Part shown: positions 27,768-37,933 of the stretch, piece after piece
Numbering within the stretch: the first letter of the stretch is position 1
How the letters are laid out: every line of letters begins with the position of its first letter
Translations under genes and position numbers: made by a program
Notes under the pieces: model-generated
Database searches by the model: none
Told to the model about the DNA's origin: nothing
The model's input: the letters and a program-made list of their open reading frames with translations, nothing else
NCBI GenBank assembly: GCA_947503785.1
Contig: CANNFB010000002.1
Location: 62,001 to 126,000 of the forward strand
Reading direction: 5' to 3'
DNA length: 64,000 bases
Source: an uncultured Campylobacterales bacterium
GTDB lineage: Bacteria; Campylobacterota; Campylobacteria; Campylobacterales; Arcobacteraceae

Positions 27768-28664
27768 ATGCTAACAGATTTTGCTAAATTACAGACATTT
27801 CTAACTGTTGTTAGAGAAAAGTCTTTTTCAAAAGCTTCAGCAAAACTTGGTATTTCACAACCTGCGGTTACACAACAAATGAGATTTATTGAAGATTACT
27901 TAGATGTTCAAGTAGTTGATAGAAAGAAGAATGGTATTAGACTTACAAAAGAAGGTCAAATGCTGTATTCTATTGCTTTAAAAATAGAAAAGTGTGTTAC
28001 TAATGGAGAAAAGGAATTACTTAAGATTATGAATAAAGATGTAACTTTTATATTTGGTGCATCATTTATTATTGGGAATTATATATTACCAAGATTTTTA
28101 AATAATTTAAAAGAGAATATTAATAATGAAGTTTCAATTAATGTTTCTGTTTCACATGAAGCAATAGAAGATTTATTAGATAAAAAAATAGACATTGCTT
28201 TAGTTGAAAACTATGTAACTAATGATGATATTATTTATAGAGAATGGATGGAAGATGAAATAGTAATTTTCTCAAATCAGAAACTACCAGCAAAAGCTAA
28301 AGCTGAAGATTTATTATCATACAAATGGGTATGTAGAAATCCTGAATCAAATACAAGACTCTTATTTAAAGAAAATCTTGATAAAGCTAACTTTCCTGAT
28401 TGTGATACTTTTGATGTTACAAGTGAAGTTACAAGTGCTACAACTATTGTACAAACAGTTCTACACTCAGATAAAAATATCACACCTACAGTTTCAATAG
28501 TTTCTAGAAATGCAATTGATTCTTTATTAAAATCAGGTGCATTATTTGAATCAAGAATTAGTAATCAAAAAATGACAAGAAAATTATATATAGCATATAG
28601 AAAAGATAGAAAACATGATGCATTTATTGACAATGTAGTTGATTATCTACTTAAAATCAAATAA
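27768..28664 (+). CDS. LysR-family transcriptional regulator
   Basis: Predicted DNA-binding regulator with a small-molecule sensing domain. The winged helix-turn-helix lies at about residues 5-63 (FLTVVREKSFSKASAKLG, ISQPAVTQQMRFIEDYL). A PBP-like effector domain (about 90-295) follows. I choose the ATG at 27768 because CGGAGG lies 5 nt upstream; a farther in-frame ATG at 27735 has no ribosome site. 298 aa is normal. It is divergent from uvrD and convergent with an unknown gene, so no target is obvious. Confidence 0.88.
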   Translation: MLTDFAKLQTFLTVVREKSFSKASAKLGISQPAVTQQMRFIEDYLDVQVVDRKKNGIRLTKEGQMLYSIALKIEKCVTNGEKELLKIMNKDVTFIFGASFIIGNYILPRFLNNLKENINNEVSINVSVSHEAIEDLLDKKIDIALVENYVTNDDIIYREWMEDEIVIFSNQKLPAKAKAEDLLSYKWVCRNPESNTRLLFKENLDKANFPDCDTFDVTSEVTSATTIVQTVLHSDKNITPTVSIVSRNAIDSLLKSGALFESRISNQKMTRKLYIAYRKDRKHDAFIDNVVDYLLKIK

Positions 28665-28690
28665 TTATTAGGTTTCTTCCTAATAATTAT
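28661..28690. terminator. Bidirectional hairpin overlapping two convergent stop codons
   Basis: A perfect 12-bp stem (28661-28672 / 28679-28690, loop TTTCTT) includes the LysR-gene stop and the last codons of the opposing gene. AT-rich, without a long T tract; likely a shared terminator. Confidence 0.6.
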
Positions 28691-29547
28691 CTTGTTAACT
28701 TTTTATTAAAAGTTTTTATATAATCTATTTTTGACCTATCTAATATATAAACTTTTCCACCATCATTATGAGAAGTAATAAATTTAAATCCTAATCTTTC
28801 TGATAATTTTTTACCTTCAAGAGAATATACATTGATAATAATTGATTCTAAATTCTTATACCTTAGTAGTATTTCAATAAATGAGAATAATAGTCTTCTT
28901 AATAATTGTGGTTTTCTAAAATCTTTTTCAATAACAATAGTAGGAACATATATGTATTTAATATTTTTAATATTATTAGTTCCATTTTTTAAATCTACTT
29001 CGTTTAGAATACCTTTTTTCATTAATTCATATTCTGAAGTATTAATAGCAATACCACCAATATGTGCAATGATTATTCCTGATAATACAAAAGCTAAATA
29101 TAGCTCTTTATTTTTTGTTCTAATGTCAATCCAATGTTTAATTTCATCATTATCTATTTTATAATTCTCAATTAACTTAGCTGATAAGCGTACAGAGTCA
29201 AGAACAACATCGTAGATACTCCAATGATTTTTTTCAAAATCTTGGTAAGTATATAAATATGCATTATTGATATTTTCTAAATAGAAAGCTTTTAAGTAAG
29301 TATAAAAGTATTCACACATTTCGGGATCACTAAGTAAGAAATATGTATAAATGATTTCTATTGTAACTTCTTCATTAATAAGTGCATTGTTTTTTATAAT
29401 TTGATTTTTAATAAATGCTAGTCGTTCTATTTTATATTTTGAACTATCTTCTTTAAGTATTTTATCTATAACTTCAAGTAAAAGATTTTTATTATTTTGA
29501 AAGTCTTTATTTTCAATTATGTTTAATAATATCTCTTTGTTTATCAT
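28687..29547 (-). CDS. Unknown protein with GNAT-like C-terminal region
   Basis: I do not recognise the family. The 286-aa protein is mostly helical in its first two thirds and has no signal peptide. The C-terminal third (VIEKDFRKPQLLRRLL ... SLEGKKLSERLGFKFI) resembles the acetyl-CoA-binding and last-strand parts of GNAT acetyltransferases, without the full RxxGxG/A loop. I choose the ATG at 29547: it has GGAAAAG upstream and forms an ATGA overlap with the preceding gene's stop, so the two are coupled. It may read out a signal from that membrane protein. Confidence 0.6.
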   Translation of the reverse strand: MINKEILLNIIENKDFQNNKNLLLEVIDKILKEDSSKYKIERLAFIKNQIIKNNALINEEVTIEIIYTYFLLSDPEMCEYFYTYLKAFYLENINNAYLYTYQDFEKNHWSIYDVVLDSVRLSAKLIENYKIDNDEIKHWIDIRTKNKELYLAFVLSGIIIAHIGGIAINTSEYELMKKGILNEVDLKNGTNNIKNIKYIYVPTIVIEKDFRKPQLLRRLLFSFIEILLRYKNLESIIINVYSLEGKKLSERLGFKFITSHNDGGKVYILDRSKIDYIKTFNKKLTR

Positions 29548-30683
29548 GTTTTTCTTTTCCATTTTTTTAAAAATATTATAATGATTAATACAAATAAAGA
29601 AATAGATAAAGAATAATTTTTTGTAGAAAAATCTTTTAAGAAACCATATACTTCAAAAATAAAAACAATAAGTGCAATGCTAAATAAGATTATGTTTTCT
29701 TGCTGTAGCTCAATTGTCTGTTTAACATTAATTTTATGATTTATAAAATCTTGATACTGCTTATATTGATCATATTTTTCTTTTGTTTCAAATTTTATTT
29801 CTAATTCATTAGCAAGGTTTTGCGCAGAAATATATTTAAAAATACTAATATCCCAAAAGGCAACAGTTTTACTAAACTCATCATATAAAACATCTAATTC
29901 GTTTATATCAATTTTTTCTTTTTTAGTTAACTGTTTTAGCATCTTATTATTTGCTCTATTTATTGCACATTCTTTAAACATTAAAACTTCCATAATAAAT
30001 AAAAAGATGATATCACTTTTTAATTTATTTGTATAATTCTTTCTTTTATCGATTCTTATTACAGTATTTTTTGCAGCATATAAATCACTACTGTTATATT
30101 GTGCAATATTTTCATTTGTATTTTTAAAATATTTATCTGGTTTTAATGAAGCATTCATTGCTTGAGAATCAAATGTTTCATTTGCAAAATAATTAGGATA
30201 TAAAGCATCATCTATTTCTTTGTTCGCTGAAATACAAGCCTTATTACTACCTAGATAATCTAAGTTATATTTAGTTTTTAGATATTTGTCTAAAGAAATA
30301 TCTTTATTATCAATACATATCTTAATATTGTTTTGAGAAAGTCTATCTAGCATTTGAGAAATTTCGATTTTTGTTTTAAAGAAAATAACAGTAATAATTG
30401 TAAGACCCGTTATTTTATCATTACTCATAAATAAATGTGCTTCTTCAGTTTTATTTACATCTAAAGACTCATTATCGTCTAAATAATAAAAATCAAAAGA
30501 ATCTAAATAAGTTCTTTGTATTTCTTTCCCAATATTACTTGTAATTTCTAAATCAAATTGTTTGTTTAGGAGATTTAAATATTTTTCTGAAAAATTATTC
30601 TTTTTATTAGATTGAATATCTTTTTTGTTTAAATTATTATATGTAAAGAATAAATATAAATTACCATCAAAAACTTCTTTCAT
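29544..30683 (-). CDS. Unknown membrane protein with CorA-like topology
   Basis: 379 aa; family not recognised. A long soluble N-terminal part (1-325), partly coiled coil near 240-330, is followed by two C-terminal membrane helices (about 330-349 and 355-372) and a basic tail (KKWKRKT). The short loop between helices begins YGF, where CorA Mg transporters have YGMN, so the layout recalls CorA, but the GMN signature is absent. AGGAG precedes the ATG at good spacing. Coupled by ATGA to the GNAT-like gene. Confidence 0.6.
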   Translation of the reverse strand: MKEVFDGNLYLFFTYNNLNKKDIQSNKKNNFSEKYLNLLNKQFDLEITSNIGKEIQRTYLDSFDFYYLDDNESLDVNKTEEAHLFMSNDKITGLTIITVIFFKTKIEISQMLDRLSQNNIKICIDNKDISLDKYLKTKYNLDYLGSNKACISANKEIDDALYPNYFANETFDSQAMNASLKPDKYFKNTNENIAQYNSSDLYAAKNTVIRIDKRKNYTNKLKSDIIFLFIMEVLMFKECAINRANNKMLKQLTKKEKIDINELDVLYDEFSKTVAFWDISIFKYISAQNLANELEIKFETKEKYDQYKQYQDFINHKINVKQTIELQQENIILFSIALIVFIFEVYGFLKDFSTKNYSLSISLFVLIIIIFLKKWKRKT

Positions 30684-30699
30684 TATCTACTCCTATTAC

Positions 30700-30725
30700 A
30701 ATAGATAAATCAAATTTTATCTATT
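30700..30725. repeat. Inverted repeat between the radical SAM gene and the unknown operon
   Basis: A 10-bp perfect stem AATAGATAAA / TTTATCTATT with a 6-nt loop. It sits 14 bp past the end of the radical SAM gene and just upstream of the unknown operon's ribosome site, so it could be a weak terminator, an operator, or part of the leader. Confidence 0.4.
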
Positions 30726-30738
30726 ATAATTAAATATT

Positions 30739-31701
30739 TTAATAATTAAACCCTACTTCTTCCAAAGCTAATCTAATTTTTTTCATTTGTGTATGCTTAT
30801 CTCTACACCAATCTGGTGATAATAAACTATCATCATTAATTCCAGCTGTTATTCTTTGAACTGAAATATGAGAAGGTAAATCAACAATTGACTTAACAAC
30901 AGTATCAATATACAACTCTTCACTAATTGGAGTAAATCTACCTTTTCTAAACTCATTTGTAAGTAAAGTATTTTTAACTACATACAAAGGATGAAATTTA
31001 ACAGAATCTACATCAAGTTCAACTGCTTGTTTAAAAGTTTCCAGCATCATTTCTTGAGTTTCATTTGGAAGTCCATAAATTAAATGTCCACAAACATTTA
31101 AACCTTTTTCTTTACTTCTTCTAATCCAGTATTTCATATTTTCAACATTATCACCACGATTAATAGTTTCTAATGTTTCATCATAAAATGATTGGATTCC
31201 ATACTCAATCCAAATCTCTTTATCTTTTGATAACTCTTTTAGATAATCTAAAATCTCATCAGTAACACAATCAGTTCTTGTACCAATACTAAGTCCTATA
31301 ACATTATCAAAACTCAAAGCTTTTTCATATAAAGCTTTTAATGTATCAAAAGGAGCATATGTATTTGTAAAAGATTGAAAATAAACTATAAACTTTTTAG
31401 TTCCAGACTTATTACCAAGTCTTTGCTTTGTAGCGTTAAACTGTAACTCTAATTGTTTTAATTGATTATCTAAATATGGATTTTCATTTATTCTTGGGTT
31501 TAATTTAAACTTTGTTTTCTTTTCTTGTAAATTAGGAGAAAAAGAGTCATTCTCACAAAAAGAACAACCACCTTTTGCAACAGTTCCATCAATATTAGGA
31601 CAGGTAAATCCTGATATTGAAATAGGAACTTTATATACTTTTTCACCAAATTTATTTTTGAAATATCTTCCAATAGTTAAAACATTTTTTAATTCATTCA
31701 T
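30739..31701 (-). CDS. Radical SAM protein, YhcC/TIGR01212 type
   Basis: A 320-aa radical S-adenosylmethionine protein. The iron-sulfur cysteines occur as C-X12-C-X2-C (in GFTCPNIDG ... GGCSFCENDSFSP), the spacing of the YhcC family. The GxIxGxPxE-like HLIYGLPNETQ and IEYGIQSFYDETLETINRG are also conserved. Substrate unknown. It lies 1 bp after purF, same strand. Confidence 0.86.
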   Translation of the reverse strand: MNELKNVLTIGRYFKNKFGEKVYKVPISISGFTCPNIDGTVAKGGCSFCENDSFSPNLQEKKTKFKLNPRINENPYLDNQLKQLELQFNATKQRLGNKSGTKKFIVYFQSFTNTYAPFDTLKALYEKALSFDNVIGLSIGTRTDCVTDEILDYLKELSKDKEIWIEYGIQSFYDETLETINRGDNVENMKYWIRRSKEKGLNVCGHLIYGLPNETQEMMLETFKQAVELDVDSVKFHPLYVVKNTLLTNEFRKGRFTPISEELYIDTVVKSIVDLPSHISVQRITAGINDDSLLSPDWCRDKHTQMKKIRLALEEVGFNY

Positions 31702-31702
31702 T

Positions 31703-33052
31703 TTACTCTTTTACGAAATAGTCCCCATCAAAGCTTTCTAAGGCATAATTTCTATCATTACCAATTGCATTTACTAAATCATCAACAGATAAATACTCTA
31801 AAGAATCAGCTTCAATATAATCTTTTACTTCATCTTTTGACATATTATTAGAAATAAGTTCTTTTTTATTAGGAGTATCAATACCATAATAACAAGGGAA
31901 TTTAATCTCAGGAGATGCAACTCTAAAGTGAACTTCTTTTGCACCTGCATCTTTAAGCATTTTAACAATTCTTTTAGATGTAGTACCACGAACAATAGAA
32001 TCATCAATAACAAGTAATGATTTACCTGAAATCAAAGATCTCATAGGTGAAAGTTTCATTCGTACTTTTAGGTTTCTCATTTCTTGTGTTGGCTCAATAA
32101 AAGTTCTACCAACATAGTGATTTCTAATTATTCCATATTCAAAAGGAATTCCACTTTGTGCTGCATAACCAAGTGCTGCAGGAACTCCTGAATCTGGAAC
32201 AGGAATAACCATATCATATTTAACTTTTGATTCAGTATCATTTTTAGCTAAAGCTCTACCCATATTTTCTCTTGATTTATATACATTTTTACCATCAATC
32301 TCAGAATCAGGACGAGCAAAATATACATATTCAAAAGCACAAGGTCTAAACTCTGGCTCAAAAAGTTGAATTGATTCTGGCTCTTCATAATCTTCACTAA
32401 AGATTAACATCTCTCCTGGTTTAACATCTCTTATAAATGTAGCATCAACTAAATCAAAAGCACATGTCTCAGAAGCAACTATATAACCACCTGATTTTAA
32501 TTTTCCTAGTGATAATGGTCTAATACCGTATTTATCTCTTATTACAAATTGTTTTGATCTTGATTGAACAATAAAACAATATGCTCCTACAGTTCTATCT
32601 AATGCTTCTTTAATTCTATCTCTTAATCTATCTTTAGTATTTTTAGCAATAAGATGAATTAAGTTCTCAGTATCCATTCCTGTTTGAAAAATAGCACCTT
32701 TATCAATTAGATCTTTTCGTACTTCATCTTTATTAATTAAATTTCCATTGTGAACAATAGATATTTCACCAAGCTTATACTTAGCAAATACAGGTTGAGC
32801 ATCTAAAATAGAATCTCCACCAGCAGTTGAGTATCTGTTATGACCAATAGCCATATTACCCTTTAGTATTTTTAATGCAGACTCTTTGAATACATCTGAA
32901 ACTAAACCTCTATTTTTTATCGTGTGAATCTTTCCATCACATGAAGAAGAAATACCAGTTGCCTCTTGACCTCTGTGTTGCATTGCAAAAAGAGCTAAAG
33001 AAGCTAGTCTAGCAGCATTATCATTACCATAAATTCCAACTATTGCGCACAT
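31703..33052 (-). CDS. purF: Amidophosphoribosyltransferase
   Basis: First step of purine synthesis: transfers glutamine amide nitrogen to PRPP. The N-terminal Ntn glutaminase begins MCAIVGIYG with catalytic Cys2 after Met removal, followed by MQHRGQEATGI. The phosphoribosyltransferase domain has the PRPP loop VIDDSIVRGTTSKR (about 349-362). 449 aa, usual length. Confidence 0.96.
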   Translation of the reverse strand: MCAIVGIYGNDNAARLASLALFAMQHRGQEATGISSSCDGKIHTIKNRGLVSDVFKESALKILKGNMAIGHNRYSTAGGDSILDAQPVFAKYKLGEISIVHNGNLINKDEVRKDLIDKGAIFQTGMDTENLIHLIAKNTKDRLRDRIKEALDRTVGAYCFIVQSRSKQFVIRDKYGIRPLSLGKLKSGGYIVASETCAFDLVDATFIRDVKPGEMLIFSEDYEEPESIQLFEPEFRPCAFEYVYFARPDSEIDGKNVYKSRENMGRALAKNDTESKVKYDMVIPVPDSGVPAALGYAAQSGIPFEYGIIRNHYVGRTFIEPTQEMRNLKVRMKLSPMRSLISGKSLLVIDDSIVRGTTSKRIVKMLKDAGAKEVHFRVASPEIKFPCYYGIDTPNKKELISNNMSKDEVKDYIEADSLEYLSVDDLVNAIGNDRNYALESFDGDYFVKE

Positions 33053-33134
33053 TTATTTAACCTTATAAAAAAGAAAAAGTGAAAGTGAAAATATCTTTTT
33101 TCTTTTAGTTTTATTTTATTTTATTGTTTACTTT

Positions 33135-33908
33135 CTATAGACCTAAAGCATCATTGATTGAGTATAATTTTGGTTCTTTTCCAATAATCCATTTAGAAAC
33201 TTTAATAGCACCTTTTGAAAAAGTGTTTCTTGATGTTGCTGTATGATTTAATTCTAAAAATTCACCATCATTATACAAGCCAACTGTATGACGACCTACA
33301 ATGTCCCCACCTCTTAATGCCATAACTGCGATTTCATCTTTAGTTCTAGCACCAATTTGCCCATCTCTACCTGAAACTCTAACTTCATCAAGATTTAATT
33401 CTCTAGCATTTGCAGCATGTTCTGCAAGTGTAAGAGCTGTTCCAGAAGGAGAATCAACTTTATGCTTATGATGTTGCTCAACAATCTCAATATCAAAATC
33501 TCTTAAAGTTTTAGATGCAAGGGCAACTAGTTTATTTAAAACAGCAACACCTAAACTCATATTTGTTGCATATAAAATTGGAACTAATTTACTAGCTTCA
33601 AATAATAAATTTTGCTGATGTTTAGTAAAGCCTGTAGTAGCTATTACTAAAGGTTTTCTAGCACCATTCTCAACAACTTCTGTTAATAAAGCTTCAGTAG
33701 CACCTGGTGCAGAAAAATCAATAATTACATCTGAAGAATCAAATAATATTTTCATATCATTTGTAACAACCGTATCTTCAGGTAATTGCTTTGTTAATTT
33801 ATCAAAAACATGAACTGCAGCAACTCTTGCTTGCTCATCATGTTCTAAATCATCAATTAATAATGAACCTACTCTTCCAGTACTTCCTAGAATTCCAACT
33901 TTAATCAT
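33135..33908 (-). CDS. dapB: 4-hydroxy-tetrahydrodipicolinate reductase
   Basis: Reduces the dihydrodipicolinate precursor with NAD(P)H in lysine and peptidoglycan synthesis. [13 protein letters not shown] is the dinucleotide loop (about 5-17). [18 protein letters not shown] (about 139-156) holds the catalytic His and Lys. 257 aa is normal. A gap of 82 bp separates it from purF downstream, and 17 bp from trxB upstream. Confidence 0.95.
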   Translation of the reverse strand: MIKVGILGSTGRVGSLLIDDLEHDEQARVAAVHVFDKLTKQLPEDTVVTNDMKILFDSSDVIIDFSAPGATEALLTEVVENGARKPLVIATTGFTKHQQNLLFEASKLVPILYATNMSLGVAVLNKLVALASKTLRDFDIEIVEQHHKHKVDSPSGTALTLAEHAANARELNLDEVRVSGRDGQIGARTKDEIAVMALRGGDIVGRHTVGLYNDGEFLELNHTATSRNTFSKGAIKVSKWIIGKEPKLYSINDALGL

Positions 33909-33925
33909 ATTTTATAGTTTCCTTT

Positions 33926-34855
33926 TTATCCAATATATTCAATAATATTAACAGCAGCAGTAGCACCATCACCAGCTGCACAAACAACTTGTTTTGAAGC
34001 TTCAATTCTAATATCACCAGCTGCATATAAACCAGGCACATTTGTTCTCATTCTTAAATCAACTATAACTTCTCCAGCTTCATTAGTAGCACATAAAAAT
34101 GATTCATCTTCTTGTTTTAAAGGATCGTTTAGTACATTTCTTCCAACAAATACAAATACACCAGGTGTTGGTAAATCTCTTATTTCACCAGTTATTTTTG
34201 ACTTAACTTTTAGTCCTAATACTCCAGAGACATCACCAAATGCTTCTTCAATATCAACGTTTGTAACTTCTTCAATATTTTCAGCTGCTTTCATATGTGC
34301 AATTGTTGAAGGAGCTGCTCTATAGGTATCACGTCTGTGTACTAAATAAACTTTTGAACACATTTTAGATAAGTAAACTGCTTCTTCTAAAGCCGAATCA
34401 CCTCCACCTACAACTGCAACTTCTTTTCCTTTATAGAAAAAACCATCACAAGTAGCACAAGTAGAAATACCTCTACCAAATAATTCATCTTCACCTTTAA
34501 ATCCAGCACGTCTAGGAACAGAACCTGTTGCCATTAAAACAGTTTTGGCCTCTTGAGTTTTTCCATCTGCTGTTGTAAGTGTAAAAACTTCATCTTTTTT
34601 CGTTACAGACATAACTTGATTCATTTCATGTTTTAAACCAAATCTTTTACATTGTTCTGGCCAATTTTCCATTAAATCCATTCCAGTTACAATTTCGCTT
34701 TGCCCTGGATAATTCTCTATTTCTGAAGAACCTGTGATTTGTCCACCAGGCATTCCCATTTCAAACATTGTAACGTTATTTAAACCACCTCTAGTTGCGT
34801 AAAGTCCCGCTGTTAATCCTGCAGGTCCTCCGCCAATAATTGCTAAATCTAACAT
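33926..34855 (-). CDS. trxB: Thioredoxin reductase
   Basis: FAD enzyme that reduces thioredoxin with [22 protein letters not shown] (8-24) is the FAD loop, CATC at 133-136 the redox pair, and [14 protein letters not shown] the NADPH loop. The C-terminal GLYAAGDIR segment is also typical. 309 aa. The thioredoxin gene trxA lies 4.7 kb away in the same window. Confidence 0.96.
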   Translation of the reverse strand: MLDLAIIGGGPAGLTAGLYATRGGLNNVTMFEMGMPGGQITGSSEIENYPGQSEIVTGMDLMENWPEQCKRFGLKHEMNQVMSVTKKDEVFTLTTADGKTQEAKTVLMATGSVPRRAGFKGEDELFGRGISTCATCDGFFYKGKEVAVVGGGDSALEEAVYLSKMCSKVYLVHRRDTYRAAPSTIAHMKAAENIEEVTNVDIEEAFGDVSGVLGLKVKSKITGEIRDLPTPGVFVFVGRNVLNDPLKQEDESFLCATNEAGEVIVDLRMRTNVPGLYAAGDIRIEASKQVVCAAGDGATAAVNIIEYIG

Positions 34856-35005
34856 ATCAATTCCTTATATTTTATTGTTTATAATTTATAGTATTTATTA
34901 AAAAGCTAATAATACTAAAATCTTTGTAAGTTACAGTTTAATTAAAAGCTTTTAACTATTGGATATATTTTATCTTTTAATAATTTATATCTAATTTAAG
35001 TCTGT

Positions 35006-35662
35006 TTATTCTAACTTTACACTTTTATTCAAAGAGTATCCCATTCCTTTTGTAATTACAATTGAATCAGATGGAATTTTCTTTCTTAGTCTTTTTATCA
35101 TTGCTCTAATATTCGTAAGATTTGTATCATCACCTTCCCATACATACTCTTCTATCTCTTCATAAGTTGCTACATGGTGTAAGTTTTTTGAAAAAAGTTC
35201 TAAAAAAAGTATCTCTTTTTTTGTTACTTCAATTTCTTTTTTATTTTCATATAAAATATGATTTATAAAATCAAACTCATAGACCTCATCAAATTTTAAA
35301 AATCTTTTTTGTATTAGACATAACTTTTTTACTTTTTGAACTAATTCTAAAATATAGAAAGGTTTTTTTATATAATCATCACAACCTAATTCATAAGATT
35401 TTTGTACTTTTTCTAAATCATGATTTGAACTAATTATAATTACAGGAGTATTTTTATGATTAATTCTTAATAATTCAAGAAGTGATATCCCATCAATTTT
35501 AGGAACATTAATATCTAAAATAAAACAATTATAGCCATTGTCAAGTGCATTTAAAGCCTCATCTCCATCAATAAATGTATCAATTTTATAGTTCTCTTTT
35601 TCTAAAGCCATTTTCATTACATTTAATAATCTTTCATTATCTTCTAATATTAATATTTTCAT
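35006..35662 (-). CDS. OmpR/PhoB-family response regulator
   Basis: DNA-binding response regulator of 218 aa. Receiver domain 1-115: acidic pocket E7/D8, phospho-acceptor D50 in FILDINVPKIDG, and K in CDDYIKKPF. The C-terminal winged helix (about 125-218) has LTNIRAMIKRLRKKI as recognition helix. Its ATG overlaps the stop of the kinase gene by one base (TAATG), so they form a pair. A GTCATAT direct repeat upstream of the nearby DASS transporter is a candidate target. Confidence 0.9.
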   Translation of the reverse strand: MKILILEDNERLLNVMKMALEKENYKIDTFIDGDEALNALDNGYNCFILDINVPKIDGISLLELLRINHKNTPVIIISSNHDLEKVQKSYELGCDDYIKKPFYILELVQKVKKLCLIQKRFLKFDEVYEFDFINHILYENKKEIEVTKKEILFLELFSKNLHHVATYEEIEEYVWEGDDTNLTNIRAMIKRLRKKIPSDSIVITKGMGYSLNKSVKLE

Positions 35663-37842
35663 TATACACTCCCTAAAGTCATTTTAAAACAAGCTCCATC
35701 TTTTATATTTTCTACTTCTATTTTACCATTCATTTTATCTTCTATTATCATTTTTGCCATATATAAACCAATTCCATGTCCATCTTTTTTTGTAGAATAA
35801 TATGGCCTAAAAATCTTTTTTAGCTTGGGTGTTTCAATACCTCCCGCATTATCTTGTATTTTAATTAAAAGTTTTTTGTTTTCATTATAAAACTTAATAT
35901 CTATTTTTCTATTTTTTAAATCATTCTTCAATAACTCATCTTTAGCATTATTAATAATATTTAAAACTGACTGCATAAATTCGTTTCTATATCCATATAT
36001 ATTTGTATTTGTATTTTTTAATACTTCTATATTTACATTTATATAGTTATATTTAATATTATGATTAACAATTTCAAGTATTGAAACTATTGATTCTTTT
36101 GCATCAAATACTTTTTTTTCATTTGATGGAACAATAAAATTCTGAAAGTCATTAATTGTATTATTCATATAATCAACTTGTGTCATTATATCTTTTACAT
36201 AGGACTCATCTTCACTTGTATTTGTATTTGAAGAATAAAAACTCTCTTGTGCTATAGTAGTAATTTCCACTAATGGTGATTTCCACTGGTGTGCAATGGA
36301 TGAGAATATTTCTCCAATTTCTGCTAGTTTTGATTGTTGAATAACAAATTCTTGGTTTTTTTCTTGCTCTAATTCAAACTTTTTTTCTTTTGTAACATCT
36401 GTAAAAATTGTAACTGTTCCTGATTCTTTTGTTTTGCTATCACAGTAAGAAGCTTGCTTAATAAAATATATCTTATTTTCATTTTTTGAAGTTTGAAAGT
36501 TAAAAAAGTTATTTTGTTTTTTATCTTCTTCATATTTATCTAATATGTCTATAAGTTTTAAAGCATTTTTATTATCTTTAAAGTCATTTAGTTTTTTTCC
36601 ATATATATCTAAATTTTTTAAACCAAGAAAATTAAAAAACTTTTTATTTGAATCAACTATTTCTCCATCTTTATTTTGCCAAAAGATTGGGCTTTCAATT
36701 GCATTCAAAAGTACTGAGTCAAACTCTATTCTTTGAATAAGAATTTTTTCTGTTTTCTTTCGTAAATATATATTATGAAATAATCCAATTATTAAAAGAA
36801 CTAATATAGGAGATATTGTAAATACAAAATCTATTAAGCCTCTATTTTTATCATAAAAAGTTAGTCTTCTATTTACTATTTTATAGTCATGAGGTACTTG
36901 ATTTACAGCGAGAGTAAACTGATCTAATTTTTTGGCATCAAATACATAGTCAAAATCATTAAAACCTTTAATCTCATAATTTTTATTTTCTATAATATCT
37001 AAAGCCATTAATCCTGCAGAATTTCCAAACTTCACTAAATCAACTATTTTCCCACCAACAGCACCTTTTTTATTAAAAATAGAATCAGTAATAAATACAG
37101 GAACTTTAGAGTTTTTTATAAATTTCTCTATAGCTTGATTTTTATTTAATTTTCCATCACTATCTTTATAAAAACGAATAAATAAAATACCACTATTCTC
37201 TTCATATTTTGAAAATCTTTTTTCTAAGTCTTTTAAACTATTTTCCCTTAAATAAATTAGTTTATATTTATTATGAAACTTATCAAATAACTCTTTTATC
37301 AAAGGCTCGGTATGCTTGGCATTTATACTTTTGTCATTTATTACATATAGTTTTTTAATAGTAGGAATTATTGTTTCAATTAATTTTACATTAGCAGATA
37401 AATCTCTTTTTTCAAGTAATGCAGATACTTTTTTTTCAACACCATGTTTTCTTGCTTTCATTTCTGAGAAATTTTCAATTCCAACAGCTAAAATAGCTTC
37501 ATCAACAAAAAACTCATCATAGTTTTCTAAAACAAAATCATAAGCAAATCTATCAACTGCTATTACTAAATCATACTTACGATTTTGAAGTTGAACTTTA
37601 TAAAGGTTTTTTAAGTTTTTAAAATACTCTTGGGATGTTATTCTTTTTGAATCCATATATAACAAGTTAAAATCTATATCTTGATATTTGTGGAGTTCTT
37701 CTTCTAGTCCAGAAATTATCTTATCACTAAATTCATAACCTTTATGATAAGAATTAATAATTAAAATTGAGCTATTTGCAAAAAGAAAAGTTGACAAAAA
37801 GAAAGTACAGAAAATGAAATAAATGATTAATAGTTTTTTCAT
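35662..37842 (-). CDS. Sensor histidine kinase with ABC substrate-binding-like periplasmic domain
   Basis: 726-aa membrane kinase. Signal/first helix 1-22; periplasmic domain (24-330) resembling ABC_sub_bind (LILIINSYHKGYEFSDKI, then AVDRFAYDFV); second membrane helix at about 341-361; PAS domain at about 375-490; HisKA with H518 in IAHQWKSPLVEI; ATPase with N box NIINNAKDELL, G1 DNAGGIE and G2 GHGIGLYM. The periplasmic domain probably senses a small ligand. Placed 91 bp downstream of the DASS transporter, behind a terminator. Confidence 0.88.
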   Translation of the reverse strand: MKKLLIIYFIFCTFFLSTFLFANSSILIINSYHKGYEFSDKIISGLEEELHKYQDIDFNLLYMDSKRITSQEYFKNLKNLYKVQLQNRKYDLVIAVDRFAYDFVLENYDEFFVDEAILAVGIENFSEMKARKHGVEKKVSALLEKRDLSANVKLIETIIPTIKKLYVINDKSINAKHTEPLIKELFDKFHNKYKLIYLRENSLKDLEKRFSKYEENSGILFIRFYKDSDGKLNKNQAIEKFIKNSKVPVFITDSIFNKKGAVGGKIVDLVKFGNSAGLMALDIIENKNYEIKGFNDFDYVFDAKKLDQFTLAVNQVPHDYKIVNRRLTFYDKNRGLIDFVFTISPILVLLIIGLFHNIYLRKKTEKILIQRIEFDSVLLNAIESPIFWQNKDGEIVDSNKKFFNFLGLKNLDIYGKKLNDFKDNKNALKLIDILDKYEEDKKQNNFFNFQTSKNENKIYFIKQASYCDSKTKESGTVTIFTDVTKEKKFELEQEKNQEFVIQQSKLAEIGEIFSSIAHQWKSPLVEITTIAQESFYSSNTNTSEDESYVKDIMTQVDYMNNTINDFQNFIVPSNEKKVFDAKESIVSILEIVNHNIKYNYINVNIEVLKNTNTNIYGYRNEFMQSVLNIINNAKDELLKNDLKNRKIDIKFYNENKKLLIKIQDNAGGIETPKLKKIFRPYYSTKKDGHGIGLYMAKMIIEDKMNGKIEVENIKDGACFKMTLGSV

Positions 37843-37880
37843 GAAGTAATTATAGTAGATTATTGCTAACTATTAGATAT

Positions 37881-37909
37881 AAAAAAAGGTATCAAGAAAA
37901 CTTGATACC
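37881..37909 (-). terminator. Terminator of the DASS transporter gene
   Basis: Perfect 9-bp stem GGTATCAAG / CTTGATACC, loop AAAA; in the minus direction it is followed by a run of seven T. It separates the transporter transcript from the two-component genes downstream. Confidence 0.9.
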
Positions 37910-37933
37910 TCTTACAAATTATTTACAAGTTAT

